Shown: piece by piece, positions 1-8,086 of the stretch | Layout of the letters: each line of letters opens with the position of its first letter | How positions within the stretch are numbered: the first letter of the stretch is position 1 | From: JAAXVQ01 sp964604705 | GTDB taxonomy: Bacteria; Oederibacteriota; JAAXVQ01 | Assembly: GCA_964604705.1 (NCBI GenBank) | Contig: CAZSAP010000004.1 | Location: 124,001 to 188,000 of the forward strand | Length of the DNA: 64,000 nucleotides | Reading direction: 5' to 3' | The notes under the pieces: generated by a model | Databases searched by the model: none | What the model was told of the DNA's origin: nothing | Seen by the model: the letters and a program-made list of their open reading frames with translations, nothing else | Translations under genes and position numbers: made by a program

Positions 1-62
1 CGGTTATTTGCCCTGACACCGTTAGGGACCATAAGACAATATAAGTAGGAGGATGTACAGGT

Positions 63-278
63 ATGCCCATGTACGAGTTTGAATGCAGTCAATGTCAGCA
101 CGTGTTTGAAGAACTTTTGAAAATGAGTGATCCGAATCCGGAGGTGTGTCCGGTCTGCAAAAAGGGACCGGTGCGGAAACTGATTTCACGCAGCGGTTTT
201 GTATTAAAAGGCGGCGGGTTTTATACCAACGAGTATCCCTCGGCCGCTCGGCAAGCCGGGAGTAAAAGCGAAAGTTAA
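63..278 (+). CDS. FmdB-family zinc ribbon protein
   Basis: Small protein of 71 residues with two CxxC pairs (C8/C11 and C29/C32) in the order typical of the FmdB/CxxC_CXXC_SSSS putative regulatory family, which binds one zinc. After the ribbon comes a Gly-rich stretch and a short Ser/Lys tail, also usual for the family. The start is placed at the ATG preceded by AGGAGG at 47-52; an in-frame ATG at 69 is possible but further from the ideal spacing. The family was named after a putative regulator of formamidase genes, but its real role is not established, so no function is assigned. It stands alone, convergent with the hydrogenase operon and sharing a terminator with it. Confidence 0.9.
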   Translation: MPMYEFECSQCQHVFEELLKMSDPNPEVCPVCKKGPVRKLISRSGFVLKGGGFYTNEYPSAARQAGSKSES

Positions 279-300
279 ACACCAAGCATTTTAAATAAAA

Positions 301-338
301 AAGCCCGAAGGCTCTTTTTGCCTTCGGGCTTTTTTATT
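301..338. terminator. bidirectional terminator between fmdB-like gene and hydC
   Basis: An 11-bp perfect stem (301-311 pairs with 321-331) is followed by a T run on the plus strand and preceded by an A run, so it can end transcripts of both converging genes. Confidence 0.9.
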
Positions 339-347
339 TAAGGGTCT

Positions 348-866
348 TTAGGCTTTGGCTTCCACTGCGTCCATTTCGGCTTTTACCCGGGTAAGCAGTT
401 CCGGGACTTGCTGGGGTGTTACTTGACTGAAAACGCGATCGTTGATGGTGACCACCGGGGCCAAACCGCAGACACCCAAACAGCGGGTGCAGTCCAAAGA
501 GAAAAGCCCGTCTTTGGTTGTCTCAGCCAGATCCACTCCCAACTCGGCGCGGAAGGCATCCAATATTTTGTCGGCCCCTTTGACAAAACAGGCGGTTCCC
601 AAACACACAGAGATGGAGAACTTGCCGCGGGGTTGGAGACGGAAGAAATGATAAAACGTCGCCACACCGCTGACAAAGGCCGTGGGCACGCGCAGGCGCT
701 GAGCCACTTGGTTCATGTGTTCTTCGGTCAGGTACCCAAAGCGCTGTTGCAATTTATGCAGGACCGCGATGAGGTAGCTCTCCGGATGTTCGCGGGTCAG
801 GCAAACGTCAATAAATTCACAAATCTCTTGGGGCAAAGTGTTTTTTACGTCCGTCATGGTTGTCAT
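348..866 (-). CDS. hydC: NuoE-like [2Fe-2S] subunit of [FeFe]-hydrogenase (HydC)
   Basis: 172 residues, the normal size for the thioredoxin-fold 2Fe-2S subunit (NuoE/HydC). The four cluster ligands are visible as Cx4C (C88, C93) and Cx3C (C129, C133). A helical N-terminal region about 10-80 precedes the ferredoxin fold. In trimeric hydrogenases this subunit pairs with the NuoF-like HydB and passes electrons between flavin and the Fe-S chain. The gene is last in hydB-hydA-hydC; its ATG overlaps the hydA stop (ATGA), which implies translational coupling. A NuoE of complex I is an alternative by sequence alone, but the adjoining H-cluster subunit argues for hydrogenase. Cytoplasmic. Confidence 0.92.
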   Translation of the reverse strand: MTTMTDVKNTLPQEICEFIDVCLTREHPESYLIAVLHKLQQRFGYLTEEHMNQVAQRLRVPTAFVSGVATFYHFFRLQPRGKFSISVCLGTACFVKGADKILDAFRAELGVDLAETTKDGLFSLDCTRCLGVCGLAPVVTINDRVFSQVTPQQVPELLTRVKAEMDAVEAKA

Positions 867-2617
867 TTGATCCCTTTCGGTGACCGGGGCACATACTGCG
901 TGTGGAGCAGATGATGCGCTTTTTCGCTGCCCGGATGTTGGAAATACTCTTTGTACAACTGCTGGATGTACGGATTCTCATGCGACTTGCGCACCTTCTT
1001 GGCTTCGTCGATGTTGTAGAGGGCGCCGGCGCGCAATTTCAAGATTTCCTCATCGAGGACATAGCGTCCTTCGCTGGGGTAGGGCTGGCCGCCGCCGCCG
1101 ATGCAGCCGCCGGGGCAGGCCATGATCTCAATCAAGTGATATTGTTTTTCCCCGCTCTTGACCTTTTCCAAAATGGTTTTGGCATTGTTCAAGCCGTTGG
1201 CCACCGCGACATTGATGGTCGCATCGCCGATTTTAATCGACGCTTCCTTCAAACCCGTAGTGGCACGGACTTCAAAGAAGTTGAGTTCGGTCAACGGTTG
1301 GCCGGTAAGGGCTTCGGCCGCTGTGCGCAAGGCCGCTTCCATAACGCCGCCGGTGGTGCCGAAAATGTCCGCAGCACCCGAGGAGAATCCGAGCGGGTTG
1401 TCGAATTCACCCGGCGCCAAGTGGCTGAAGTCAATGCCGTACGCCTTGATCATCCAGACCAACTCGCGTGTCGTCAAGACCGCATCGGTATAAGGGTATC
1501 CTTCCGGGGCGAAATGCTCAGGACGGCGTGATTCGAATTTTTTGGCCGTGCACGGCATGATGGAAACAACATAGATGTCTTTTGGATCCAGTTTGTTTTT
1601 CTCGGCATAATACGTCTTGATCAAAGCAGAAAGCATGCTCATGGGCGATTTGCAGGTAGACGCGTTCGGGATAAACTCAGGGTAGAAGTGTTCCATGAAT
1701 TTGACCCAACCTGGGGAGCAGGACGTTAAAAGCGGGAGTTTTTCACCCGACTTCAGGCGCTTAGCCAGTTCATGCGCTTCTTCCATGATGGTCAAGTCCG
1801 CACCGAAATTGGTATCGAAGACCATATCAAATCCCAAGCGTCGCAGGGCCGTGACCGTGCGGTTGGTTTCCGGTGTTCCGGGTTCAAGCCCGAAGCCTTC
1901 GCCAATGGCGGCGCGAATGGAAGGTGCAATGTGCACCACCACATGCTTTTTCGGATCGGCCAGGGCCTTCCAGACATCGTCCGTGGAATTTTTCTCCAAA
2001 AATGCGGCTGTGGGGCAAACGTTGATGCACTGGCCGCAGTTGATGCAGACCGATTCCAGCATGGGGTTTACGTGCGCCGGGGCGATGACCGTGTTGAACC
2101 CGCGGTACAACTGGCTCAAGTTGTGAACGCCTTGGACTTCCGAGCACACACGCACGCAGCGGCGGCAGAGAATGCATTTTTCCGAGTTGCGGACAATGGA
2201 GAAGCTGGAGTCTTCAATCTCGTAACGTTTGCGCTTGCCTTCAAAGAGGCGTTCGCGTACACCCAAGGTGTAGGCGAGGTTTTGCAGCTCGCACTGGGCG
2301 TCGCGATCGCAGGTTTGGCACTCCATGGGATGGTTGTCCAGAATCAATTCCACCAGGTCGCGGCGGGCTTGGCGGATTTCCGGTGAGTTGGTCTTGACCA
2401 CCATGCCCTCGGCGGCCTTCACGGCACACGAGGCTTGGAACGTACGGGCGCCGGCGACTTCCACAATACAAATGCGGCAGGCCCCTTCCAACGAAAGATG
2501 GGGCAGATAACAAAGGCGCGGAATATGCACGCCGATGGTCTCGGCCGCCTGCATGAGCGTCGTGCCTTCCGGTACGGAAACGGGCATGTCATCGATGGTA
2601 AGATTTATGGTTTTCAT
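863..2617 (-). CDS. hydA: [FeFe]-hydrogenase catalytic subunit (HydA), NAD(P)-linked multimeric type
   Basis: 584 residues. Domain order: N-terminal plant-type [2Fe-2S] domain (about 1-80), the Cys3His [4Fe-4S] segment (HPMECQTC near 97), two [4Fe-4S] ferredoxin motifs (about 148-205), then the H-cluster domain. The three H-cluster signatures are present: TSCSPGW (about 298), MPCTAKK (about 354) and EIMACPGGC (about 497). The first carries Ser where many enzymes have a second Cys (TSCCP). A short helical C-terminal small-subunit-like tail is fused. This is the architecture of the catalytic subunit of trimeric, often electron-bifurcating, hydrogenases. The start is placed at the ATG with AAGGA upstream; a TTG three codons earlier is possible. 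It needs HydE/F/G maturases, which are not in this window. Confidence 0.95.
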   Translation of the reverse strand: MKTINLTIDDMPVSVPEGTTLMQAAETIGVHIPRLCYLPHLSLEGACRICIVEVAGARTFQASCAVKAAEGMVVKTNSPEIRQARRDLVELILDNHPMECQTCDRDAQCELQNLAYTLGVRERLFEGKRKRYEIEDSSFSIVRNSEKCILCRRCVRVCSEVQGVHNLSQLYRGFNTVIAPAHVNPMLESVCINCGQCINVCPTAAFLEKNSTDDVWKALADPKKHVVVHIAPSIRAAIGEGFGLEPGTPETNRTVTALRRLGFDMVFDTNFGADLTIMEEAHELAKRLKSGEKLPLLTSCSPGWVKFMEHFYPEFIPNASTCKSPMSMLSALIKTYYAEKNKLDPKDIYVVSIMPCTAKKFESRRPEHFAPEGYPYTDAVLTTRELVWMIKAYGIDFSHLAPGEFDNPLGFSSGAADIFGTTGGVMEAALRTAAEALTGQPLTELNFFEVRATTGLKEASIKIGDATINVAVANGLNNAKTILEKVKSGEKQYHLIEIMACPGGCIGGGGQPYPSEGRYVLDEEILKLRAGALYNIDEAKKVRKSHENPYIQQLYKEYFQHPGSEKAHHLLHTQYVPRSPKGIK

Positions 2618-2651
2618 AGGGTTCAAATCCTTCTTAAGATTTCTATAGGTT

Positions 2652-2671
2652 ATAGGTCCTATAGGACCTAT
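2652..2671 (-). promoter_or_regulatory. 20-bp perfect palindrome between hydB and hydA
   Basis: The 51-bp hydB-hydA spacer contains a perfect 20-bp palindrome built from the unit CCTATA, with a third CCTATA just downstream. As DNA it could bind a dimeric regulator; as RNA it forms a 10-bp hairpin ahead of the hydA ribosome site and could be a processing or stability element. No T run follows, so a terminator is unlikely. Confidence 0.5.
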
Positions 2672-2677
2672 GAACGT

Positions 2678-4858
2678 TTACAGCTTTTTCACCGCGTCAA
2701 ACTTACAGACCGTGAAGCATTCGCCGCATTTGATGCAACGATCCTGATCGATGATATGGGCCTTGCGGGCCGTGCCGGCGATGCAAGGCACCGGGCAGCG
2801 ACGGGCGCAGAGCGTGCACCCGGTGCACTTCTCGGCATCGATCTCATAGCGGATCAGCTTGGGGCAGCGCTGGGTCGGGCAATGCTTGTCAATGATGTGT
2901 TCCAAGAATTCCTCACGGAAATTTTTCAGAACCGAGAGCACCGGGTTCGGTGCCGTCTGTCCCAGGCCGCAGAGTGAGGTTTTTTGGATCAACTTGCCCA
3001 GGCGTTCCAACTTGTCAATGTCTTCCATGGTGCCCTGACCCTCGGTGATGCGGGTCAGGATTTCCAGCATGCGGAGCGTTCCTTCACGGCAGGGTACGCA
3101 CTTGCCGCAGGATTCGTCTTGCGTGAATTCTAAGAAGAACTTGGCGGTGGCGACCATGCAGTCTTGATCGTCGAGGATGATCATACCGCCCGAGCCCATG
3201 ATGGAACCGGCTTGAGCCAACGAATCGTAGTCAATGGGCGTATCCACGGCCGAGGCGGGGATGGTGCCGCCCGAGGGACCGCCGGTTTGAATGCCCTTCA
3301 AGGTGCGTCCTCCCGGAATGCCGCCGCCGATGTTGAAGATGATGTCGCGCAGCGTGGTGCCCATGGGAACTTCCACCAAACCGGTGTTGTTGATCTTGCC
3401 GGCCAGCGCAAAAACCTTGGTGCCTTTGCTCTTCTCGGTGCCGATGCGGGCAAAGAAGTCAGACCCGTAGAGCATGATCACCGGCACATTGGCCAGTGTC
3501 TCAACATTGTTGATGACCGTCGGATGGCCCCACAGGCCGCCTTGGGTCGGATACGGGGGACGAATGCGCGGTTGACCGCGGCGTCCTTCGATGGAGCGCA
3601 TGAGGGCGGTTTCTTCACCGCAGACAAAGGCGCCGGCGCCCAAACGAATCTCGATATCAAAGTCAAACCCCGAGCCCAAGATGTTCTTGCCCAGGAAGCC
3701 CGCCTCGCGTGCCTTGGCAATGGCTTTTTCACAACGGTCAATGGCCAAGGGATACTCGGCCCGAATGTACATGTAGCCTTGGTGAGCGCCAATGGCAAAC
3801 GCGCCAATGGTCATACCCTCAATGACCGAGAACGGATCGCCTTCCAAGGCGCTGCGGTCCATGAACGCACCCGGATCGCCTTCGTCGGCATTGCACACAA
3901 TGTATTTGATGGCATCTTGGCTGCGCGTCGCGTCCTGCCACTTGCGCCCGGTGGGGTAGCCGGCACCGCCGCGTCCACGCAGACCCGATTTGAGCATTTC
4001 GTCGATAACAAAAGCAGCATCGTTTTTCGCCAGCACCTTGGACAATCCTTCGTACCCGCTGTTGTAGATGTATTCATCCAAATTTTCAGGATCGATGATG
4101 CCGCTGTTGCGCAGGGTTAGACGCGTTTGTTTGTTGAAGAAGGCCACATCGCCGTAGACCGAAAAGAAGCGTTCGGTCATGGGGTCGGTCTTGGCGAGAA
4201 GCTCAGAACAGACTTTTTTATCGATAAACTGGCATTGGATGATGCGATCCAGTTCTTCCTCGGTGTGGAAATGATACAAGATGCGCTCGGGGAAGACCAT
4301 GAGGCCCATACCTTTCCAGCCGTCTTCCGATTGTGCGATATTGATGCTGCCGCCTTGGAATACGCGGGTTGTTTCTGGATCTACGCCTTTGGCTTTCAAC
4401 TTGGTGATGAAGAGTTCTTCCCAGTTTTTATCCTTCGGCAGGTTTGGGTCGTTGGAGGTGTAAAGCGTGACGATGTGGGAGTAGTATTTGGTGGTTTTTT
4501 TATCGAGGATGAGATTGAGGACCGGTTTGCCTTCGACAATGTGCTGCTGGAAAATTTCCTGAACCTTGGCGACAGTGACCTTTTCATACTTGAAAGGAAA
4601 CTGTCCGGGGAAAAATACTCCGACAATGGGCTCGCGTGAGCAGCGTCCCGTGCACCCTGTCTGTTTCAGAATAATGTCCTTGCGTCCCGAGGCCTTGAGG
4701 AGCTTTTCAAACTCCTCCCGGACCACGTCAGCACCCGCGGCATTTTCACACGTGGCGGAGCCGATTTGAATGACAATCTGTTTACTGTCAAGCTTGGCTT
4801 GAAAATCTTTCTGGACACGTTGTGCAATAGTTTGATAACGAGATGCGACTTGTTCCAT
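2678..4858 (-). CDS. hydB: NuoF-like flavoprotein subunit of [FeFe]-hydrogenase (HydB)
   Basis: 726 residues. Order: N-terminal thioredoxin-like [2Fe-2S] domain (CTGRC motif near 92), the NuoF FMN/NAD(H) domain with the Gly-rich GLRGRGGAGYPTGRKW segment, the SLBB domain, the C-terminal NuoF [4Fe-4S] motif (ESCGKCVPCREGT), and two added [4Fe-4S] ferredoxin motifs at the extreme C-terminus (CTGCTLC, CIKCGEC). This is the flavin subunit that reduces or oxidises NAD(P)H in trimeric hydrogenases; the two additional ferredoxin clusters are typical of bifurcating HydB. The start is set at the ATG with AGGGTG upstream; the open frame runs 34 codons further but lacks a ribosome site. First gene of the operon. 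Cytoplasmic. Confidence 0.95.
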   Translation of the reverse strand: MEQVASRYQTIAQRVQKDFQAKLDSKQIVIQIGSATCENAAGADVVREEFEKLLKASGRKDIILKQTGCTGRCSREPIVGVFFPGQFPFKYEKVTVAKVQEIFQQHIVEGKPVLNLILDKKTTKYYSHIVTLYTSNDPNLPKDKNWEELFITKLKAKGVDPETTRVFQGGSINIAQSEDGWKGMGLMVFPERILYHFHTEEELDRIIQCQFIDKKVCSELLAKTDPMTERFFSVYGDVAFFNKQTRLTLRNSGIIDPENLDEYIYNSGYEGLSKVLAKNDAAFVIDEMLKSGLRGRGGAGYPTGRKWQDATRSQDAIKYIVCNADEGDPGAFMDRSALEGDPFSVIEGMTIGAFAIGAHQGYMYIRAEYPLAIDRCEKAIAKAREAGFLGKNILGSGFDFDIEIRLGAGAFVCGEETALMRSIEGRRGQPRIRPPYPTQGGLWGHPTVINNVETLANVPVIMLYGSDFFARIGTEKSKGTKVFALAGKINNTGLVEVPMGTTLRDIIFNIGGGIPGGRTLKGIQTGGPSGGTIPASAVDTPIDYDSLAQAGSIMGSGGMIILDDQDCMVATAKFFLEFTQDESCGKCVPCREGTLRMLEILTRITEGQGTMEDIDKLERLGKLIQKTSLCGLGQTAPNPVLSVLKNFREEFLEHIIDKHCPTQRCPKLIRYEIDAEKCTGCTLCARRCPVPCIAGTARKAHIIDQDRCIKCGECFTVCKFDAVKKL

Positions 4859-4933
4859 ATGAGCTTCACCCTTTGATTGGTTCCCGGACCGTTTTGGAGA
4901 TACCACGGAGGGATGCAGAATTAAATTGTGAAA

Positions 4934-4962
4934 AGCATAACATACTTGATTTTTGAACACAA
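4934..4962 (-). promoter_or_regulatory. predicted sigma-70 promoter of hydBAC
   Basis: On the minus strand TTGTGT is followed after 17 bp by TATGCT, about 75 bp upstream of the hydB ATG in an AT-rich region. It faces away from another promoter at 5033-5062, so this is a divergent control region. A TTGTGA-like half site overlaps it, but no full Rex-type inverted repeat is seen. Confidence 0.55.
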
Positions 4963-5032
4963 ATTAAAATTTGAGACAAAATACAAAAGTGTCATATTTT
5001 GGATATGCGAATGAATTTTATCCACTCACAAC

Positions 5033-5062
5033 TTGGCAGGAATAAACTTGGGTACGTATAAT
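5033..5062 (+). promoter_or_regulatory. predicted sigma-70 promoter divergent from hydBAC
   Basis: TTGGCA, an 18-bp spacer and a perfect TATAAT. It would start a transcript near 5069 that reads the small ORF at 5147 and possibly the TonB-dependent receptor. Confidence 0.6.
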
Positions 5063-5146
5063 AAGCTGCTGTGCACACGCAAGTCAAGCACAGGGCTTGT
5101 GGGAGTGGCTAAGGCTAATGTTTATATTTATATAAGGTGGTTGACG

Positions 5147-5290
5147 ATGAAATCGCATCCCTTACGTCGTAACATCAAGAAATCAGAACAGGTTCAGTCA
5201 CGCCCGGCCGCGACCTTGCCGAAAAGCAAGACGCGGAATTTTGTGGTCTCGTTTGCCCGCACCAACAAAGGGGGAGGACGAAAGCCGTAA
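5147..5290 (+). CDS. small basic protein, unknown
   Basis: 47 codons, rich in Lys/Arg with a Gly-Gly-Gly-Arg-Lys-Pro end. The frame is open further upstream (to 5033), but that part covers a predicted promoter, and the ATG at 5147 has AAGGTGG at good distance (the same ribosome site appears before the gene at 34991). No known domain is recognised. It lies between the hydrogenase promoter and the TonB receptor and has a plausible promoter at 5033. It may be a real small gene or a leader ORF; 5291-5461 holds no other gene that I can see. Confidence 0.4.
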   Translation: MKSHPLRRNIKKSEQVQSRPAATLPKSKTRNFVVSFARTNKGGGRKP

Positions 5291-5461
5291 TAAATGCTGG
5301 GCCGAGAAGGAAGTGATATTAATTTTAAGCATTCACAAAAAGGAGGACGGTTCTGCCTAATGCAGGTTCAAGTTTCGTGAAAGGTGGACGTAACTTAGGA
5401 TGAGTGGGGGGGCAAGCATACCGTGGTGATGGAATAAAATAACATCAAAACAGGGGGGGAC

Positions 5462-7729
5462 ATGAGACGTAGATTTTTAGGGGTGTTGTGTGCGGTTGGA
5501 GTATTCAGCGGGGGGGCTTTTTTATGGAACGGTAGTGCAGGTGCAGTAGATGCTCCAGTCGAAGGTACCCCCACGGTGGTGGCAACCGTGGTACCGGAGG
5601 CTCCGGTACCGGCTCCGGCGGCTGAACCGAAAATTAAGACGGCGGAAATTCCGGAATTGTTGTTGTTTCAAGAAATTCCAATGGTGACTTCAACCGGTTT
5701 TTTTAATGTGAATAAAAACCTAGCTCCGGGCTCCATTTATATTATCACTCAATCCATGTTGACGGATTACCCTGTGAGAACTTTGCAAAATGTGTGGGAC
5801 GCGTTTATTCCAGGTGTGGCCGTGGGTGCGGAGCATGTGCATCTGGGGCCGCATTTTGATGTACGTGGGGCGCAAAGTCCCACCACCTCTACCACTTTGT
5901 ACATGCTTAACGGTAATTCCTTTACGGACCGTCTTTTCACAGGGTATCAATGGGGCCAATATTCCCCCTTGCTTGGAGACATAGACCGCATGGAAGTCAT
6001 TCTCGGGCCAGGCTCGCTGACACACGGCTCGGGCGCCATGATGGGCTATGTCAATCAAATACAAAAAAATGGCAAGGATAATCCCGGACTCCTGGCAAGT
6101 GCCGAGTATGGAAATCCCAATAATCTTGCCAAAGCCGAAGTTAATTATGGAACGATATTTTCAGAAGACCATGATTTTTATATCTACGGCGGTTTTGTAC
6201 AAGCGCCGGGAAGTCGCTATAAGGATGATTTTGGCAATTGGTTCGATGGCTCTGCCAGTCGCATAGAATATTCCCAGGTGGTTGATCAAAAGGTTGGGAA
6301 GATTAGCCCCTCATACCGGCTCTCGACCAATTACCGCAAGGGCGGATTTAAATTCAGCGGTTTCATCCAAGACTTTTCTTCATCCACGGATTCGCCTTGC
6401 ACGGACGATACAGCTGTGGGTATGCGGCGTGATGCGGTTATGTTGGCGGCGCCAGAATATACGTACAGCTTTGATGAAAACAATTCGATTCAAATCATCC
6501 CCAACTTTGTGGTGCATGATACGGTACGCAATCGCTTTATTGCACCTGCGAACACGTCCAATAATTTTGATGCGGCTTCCACTCCTGGGTCTTTTGAAGA
6601 TGCCGGAGCTTGGACTACCATGACCCGTGGGAAAATGGTGTTCAGAACAACTTCTTTGTCCGAACAAAAGTTGGCGGCCGGAGTTGATTATTCGGTAAGC
6701 AAATTTTATTTGGGCAACAGCCTGATGGATTCTTCGGCCGATGTTGCCTATGAAGGACTGGCGGGCGACTGGACCGAATCCAGCGTTTTTCTGGAAGATG
6801 TATATGCCATGACAGATGCTATTCAGGTTTCAGCAGGGTTACGGTATGACCAAGTAAAATACGGAACGTTTTCCGTAAGCAACCTGGACTTTACACCGGA
6901 AACTCAATCCAGCCCGTCTGCTCGCATTGCTGCCGCATATGCAATTAACGAGGCACACTCCGTGAAAGTATCTGCGCAGCAGGGATTTGCCTACGCGACG
7001 CCTGGACAATTACAGTGGTGGGGCGAATGCGATGCGTTGTCGGTGAATGGCGGGTACGGGCATATTCCCGTGATTAAGTCGGCACAGCAAATAAGCTACG
7101 AAGCCAATTATCATGGGGAATTCAATGATCTGAAATTAGCTACGGACGTAAACGGATACATCAATAAAATGTCGAACTGGATCAACTGGGGTGATGGTGC
7201 GACCCAGCTTACCGATCCTAACCAAATCGCTTATTTGCGCGCCAACAGTCGTTTGGCGGGACAACATTGGATGAATATGCCAGACACCACCCATGTGGGT
7301 GGCGAAATAATGTTGAAGTATGCGCCGTTCACCAGCACTTTGTTAGGTGTAGGCTATGCCTATGCGCAACCGTATCATTCGGACCTGGGCAAGGATATTT
7401 ATGGGGATTACCCGACACATCAGGTGAAAGCCAATCTGAAGTTGGAATTAATTGAAAAGTTGACGGTTACAGGAAATACCATCGTGGAAAATTCAGCCCC
7501 GTTGGATTTTTCAGTAGGAGCTCCAGGCTCGTTTAATCAAAATACCTCGTTTATTAATCCACGGCTTATTGTCAATTTGTTGTTGAACTACAAGATTGAT
7601 GAGAGCTGGTCCGTGAGTCTTACGGGCATGAATGTCACGGAGAACGAAAACATGGCCATGTCCATGGGAAAAGGCTATTTGAACCGGAACCAGAGATATC
7701 TGTATTTAGGCGCCAAGTTCAGAATGTAA
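5462..7729 (+). CDS. TonB-dependent outer-membrane receptor
   Basis: 755 residues with a signal peptide (about 1-28), a short Pro/Ala-rich linker, and a plug domain (about 85-205) with the usual elements: a helix RTLQNVWDAFIPGV, VRGAQSP, LYMLNG, and IDRMEVILGPGSLTHGSGAM. A 22-strand-like barrel follows and ends in alternating aromatic residues (YLYLGAKFRM). The family imports siderophores, cobalamin, metals or sugars using TonB-ExbBD energy; the substrate cannot be told from sequence, and no transport genes are adjacent. The terminal residue is Met after Arg rather than the common Phe/Trp. The ATG follows a G-rich ribosome site. Its nearest neighbour is the hydrogenase operon, so a metal substrate is possible, but that is a guess. 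Confidence 0.88.
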   Translation: MRRRFLGVLCAVGVFSGGAFLWNGSAGAVDAPVEGTPTVVATVVPEAPVPAPAAEPKIKTAEIPELLLFQEIPMVTSTGFFNVNKNLAPGSIYIITQSMLTDYPVRTLQNVWDAFIPGVAVGAEHVHLGPHFDVRGAQSPTTSTTLYMLNGNSFTDRLFTGYQWGQYSPLLGDIDRMEVILGPGSLTHGSGAMMGYVNQIQKNGKDNPGLLASAEYGNPNNLAKAEVNYGTIFSEDHDFYIYGGFVQAPGSRYKDDFGNWFDGSASRIEYSQVVDQKVGKISPSYRLSTNYRKGGFKFSGFIQDFSSSTDSPCTDDTAVGMRRDAVMLAAPEYTYSFDENNSIQIIPNFVVHDTVRNRFIAPANTSNNFDAASTPGSFEDAGAWTTMTRGKMVFRTTSLSEQKLAAGVDYSVSKFYLGNSLMDSSADVAYEGLAGDWTESSVFLEDVYAMTDAIQVSAGLRYDQVKYGTFSVSNLDFTPETQSSPSARIAAAYAINEAHSVKVSAQQGFAYATPGQLQWWGECDALSVNGGYGHIPVIKSAQQISYEANYHGEFNDLKLATDVNGYINKMSNWINWGDGATQLTDPNQIAYLRANSRLAGQHWMNMPDTTHVGGEIMLKYAPFTSTLLGVGYAYAQPYHSDLGKDIYGDYPTHQVKANLKLELIEKLTVTGNTIVENSAPLDFSVGAPGSFNQNTSFINPRLIVNLLLNYKIDESWSVSLTGMNVTENENMAMSMGKGYLNRNQRYLYLGAKFRM

Positions 7730-7759
7730 TTAACGGTATGGGTTGAAGCGTGTAAATAA

Positions 7760-7791
7760 AAAAGGCGGAGCCGGTTGGCTCCGCCTTTTTT
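7760..7791. terminator. bidirectional terminator after TonB receptor
   Basis: A 9-bp GC-rich stem (7764-7772 with 7777-7785) and a GGTT loop, flanked by an A run and a T run, so it works on both strands. On the minus strand it would end any transcript from the structured block at 7796-7976. Confidence 0.9.
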
Positions 7792-7795
7792 ATTT

Positions 7796-7976
7796 ACGTC
7801 TAAACGTATACCTTGCCGTTGCAGCCAAGCACGTTGACCACCGTGTGCTTGACCACGCCTCATCCTAGAACGTAAGGCGGGGGCTTGGGGGCGAAGCACC
7901 CCAACTGAGATAGGCAGGAACAGCGGACCCAGACGTCCGCTTTCTTGATGGCGTCGTGGGCCGGGACGAGGGCCTT
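7796..7976. other. GC-rich structured intergenic block, possible ncRNA
   Basis: No protein gene is convincing here. Four hairpins lie in a row: 7826-7851 (7-bp stem), 7856-7879 (5 bp), 7887-7902 (4 bp plus) and 7922-7941 (perfect 7-bp stem). The block ends on the plus side in GGCC plus six T, and on the minus side reads into the terminator at 7760-7791. A promoter for the next gene lies downstream at 8002-8030, so the block is not simply that gene's leader. CTGAGA at 7905 recalls a TPP riboswitch, but the second conserved half is missing. Strand and class are unknown. Confidence 0.4.
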
Positions 7977-8001
7977 TTTTGGGGGGAACATGAAAAAGTA
8001 T

Positions 8002-8030
8002 TTTACATTTTATCGACAGATGCGTATAAC
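8002..8030 (+). promoter_or_regulatory. predicted promoter of PorV-like gene 8087
   Basis: TTTACA, 17 bp, TATAAC, giving a start near 8037 and a leader of about 50 nt with a strong GGAGG ribosome site. Confidence 0.6.
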
Positions 8031-8086
8031 GTAACGGATGTTTATTCCGCAGAATCAAGGCGGATATTTGAAGGAGGACGTGGTCC

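Noticed and set aside
408..914. Long plus-strand open frame opposite hydC
   Set aside because: Antisense shadow of hydC; no ribosome site, no recognisable domain, and hydC has full cluster motifs.
902..4639. Several plus-strand frames of 140-318 codons opposite hydA and hydB
   Set aside because: Shadow frames produced by GC-rich coding sequence; composition and lack of motifs do not support genes.
4920..4962. Rex operator in the hydB promoter
   Set aside because: Only a TTGTGA-like half is visible; no complete inverted repeat of the TTGTGAnnnnnnTCACAA type.
5033..5146. N-terminal extension of the small ORF at 5147
   Set aside because: It would start inside the predicted promoter (5033-5062), and the later ATG has a proper ribosome site.
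7880..7941. Possible TPP riboswitch (CTGAGA after a GGGG..CCCC stem)
   Set aside because: The required second half with ACCTGATC-like sequence is missing, and the downstream gene is a PorV-like barrel with its own promoter.
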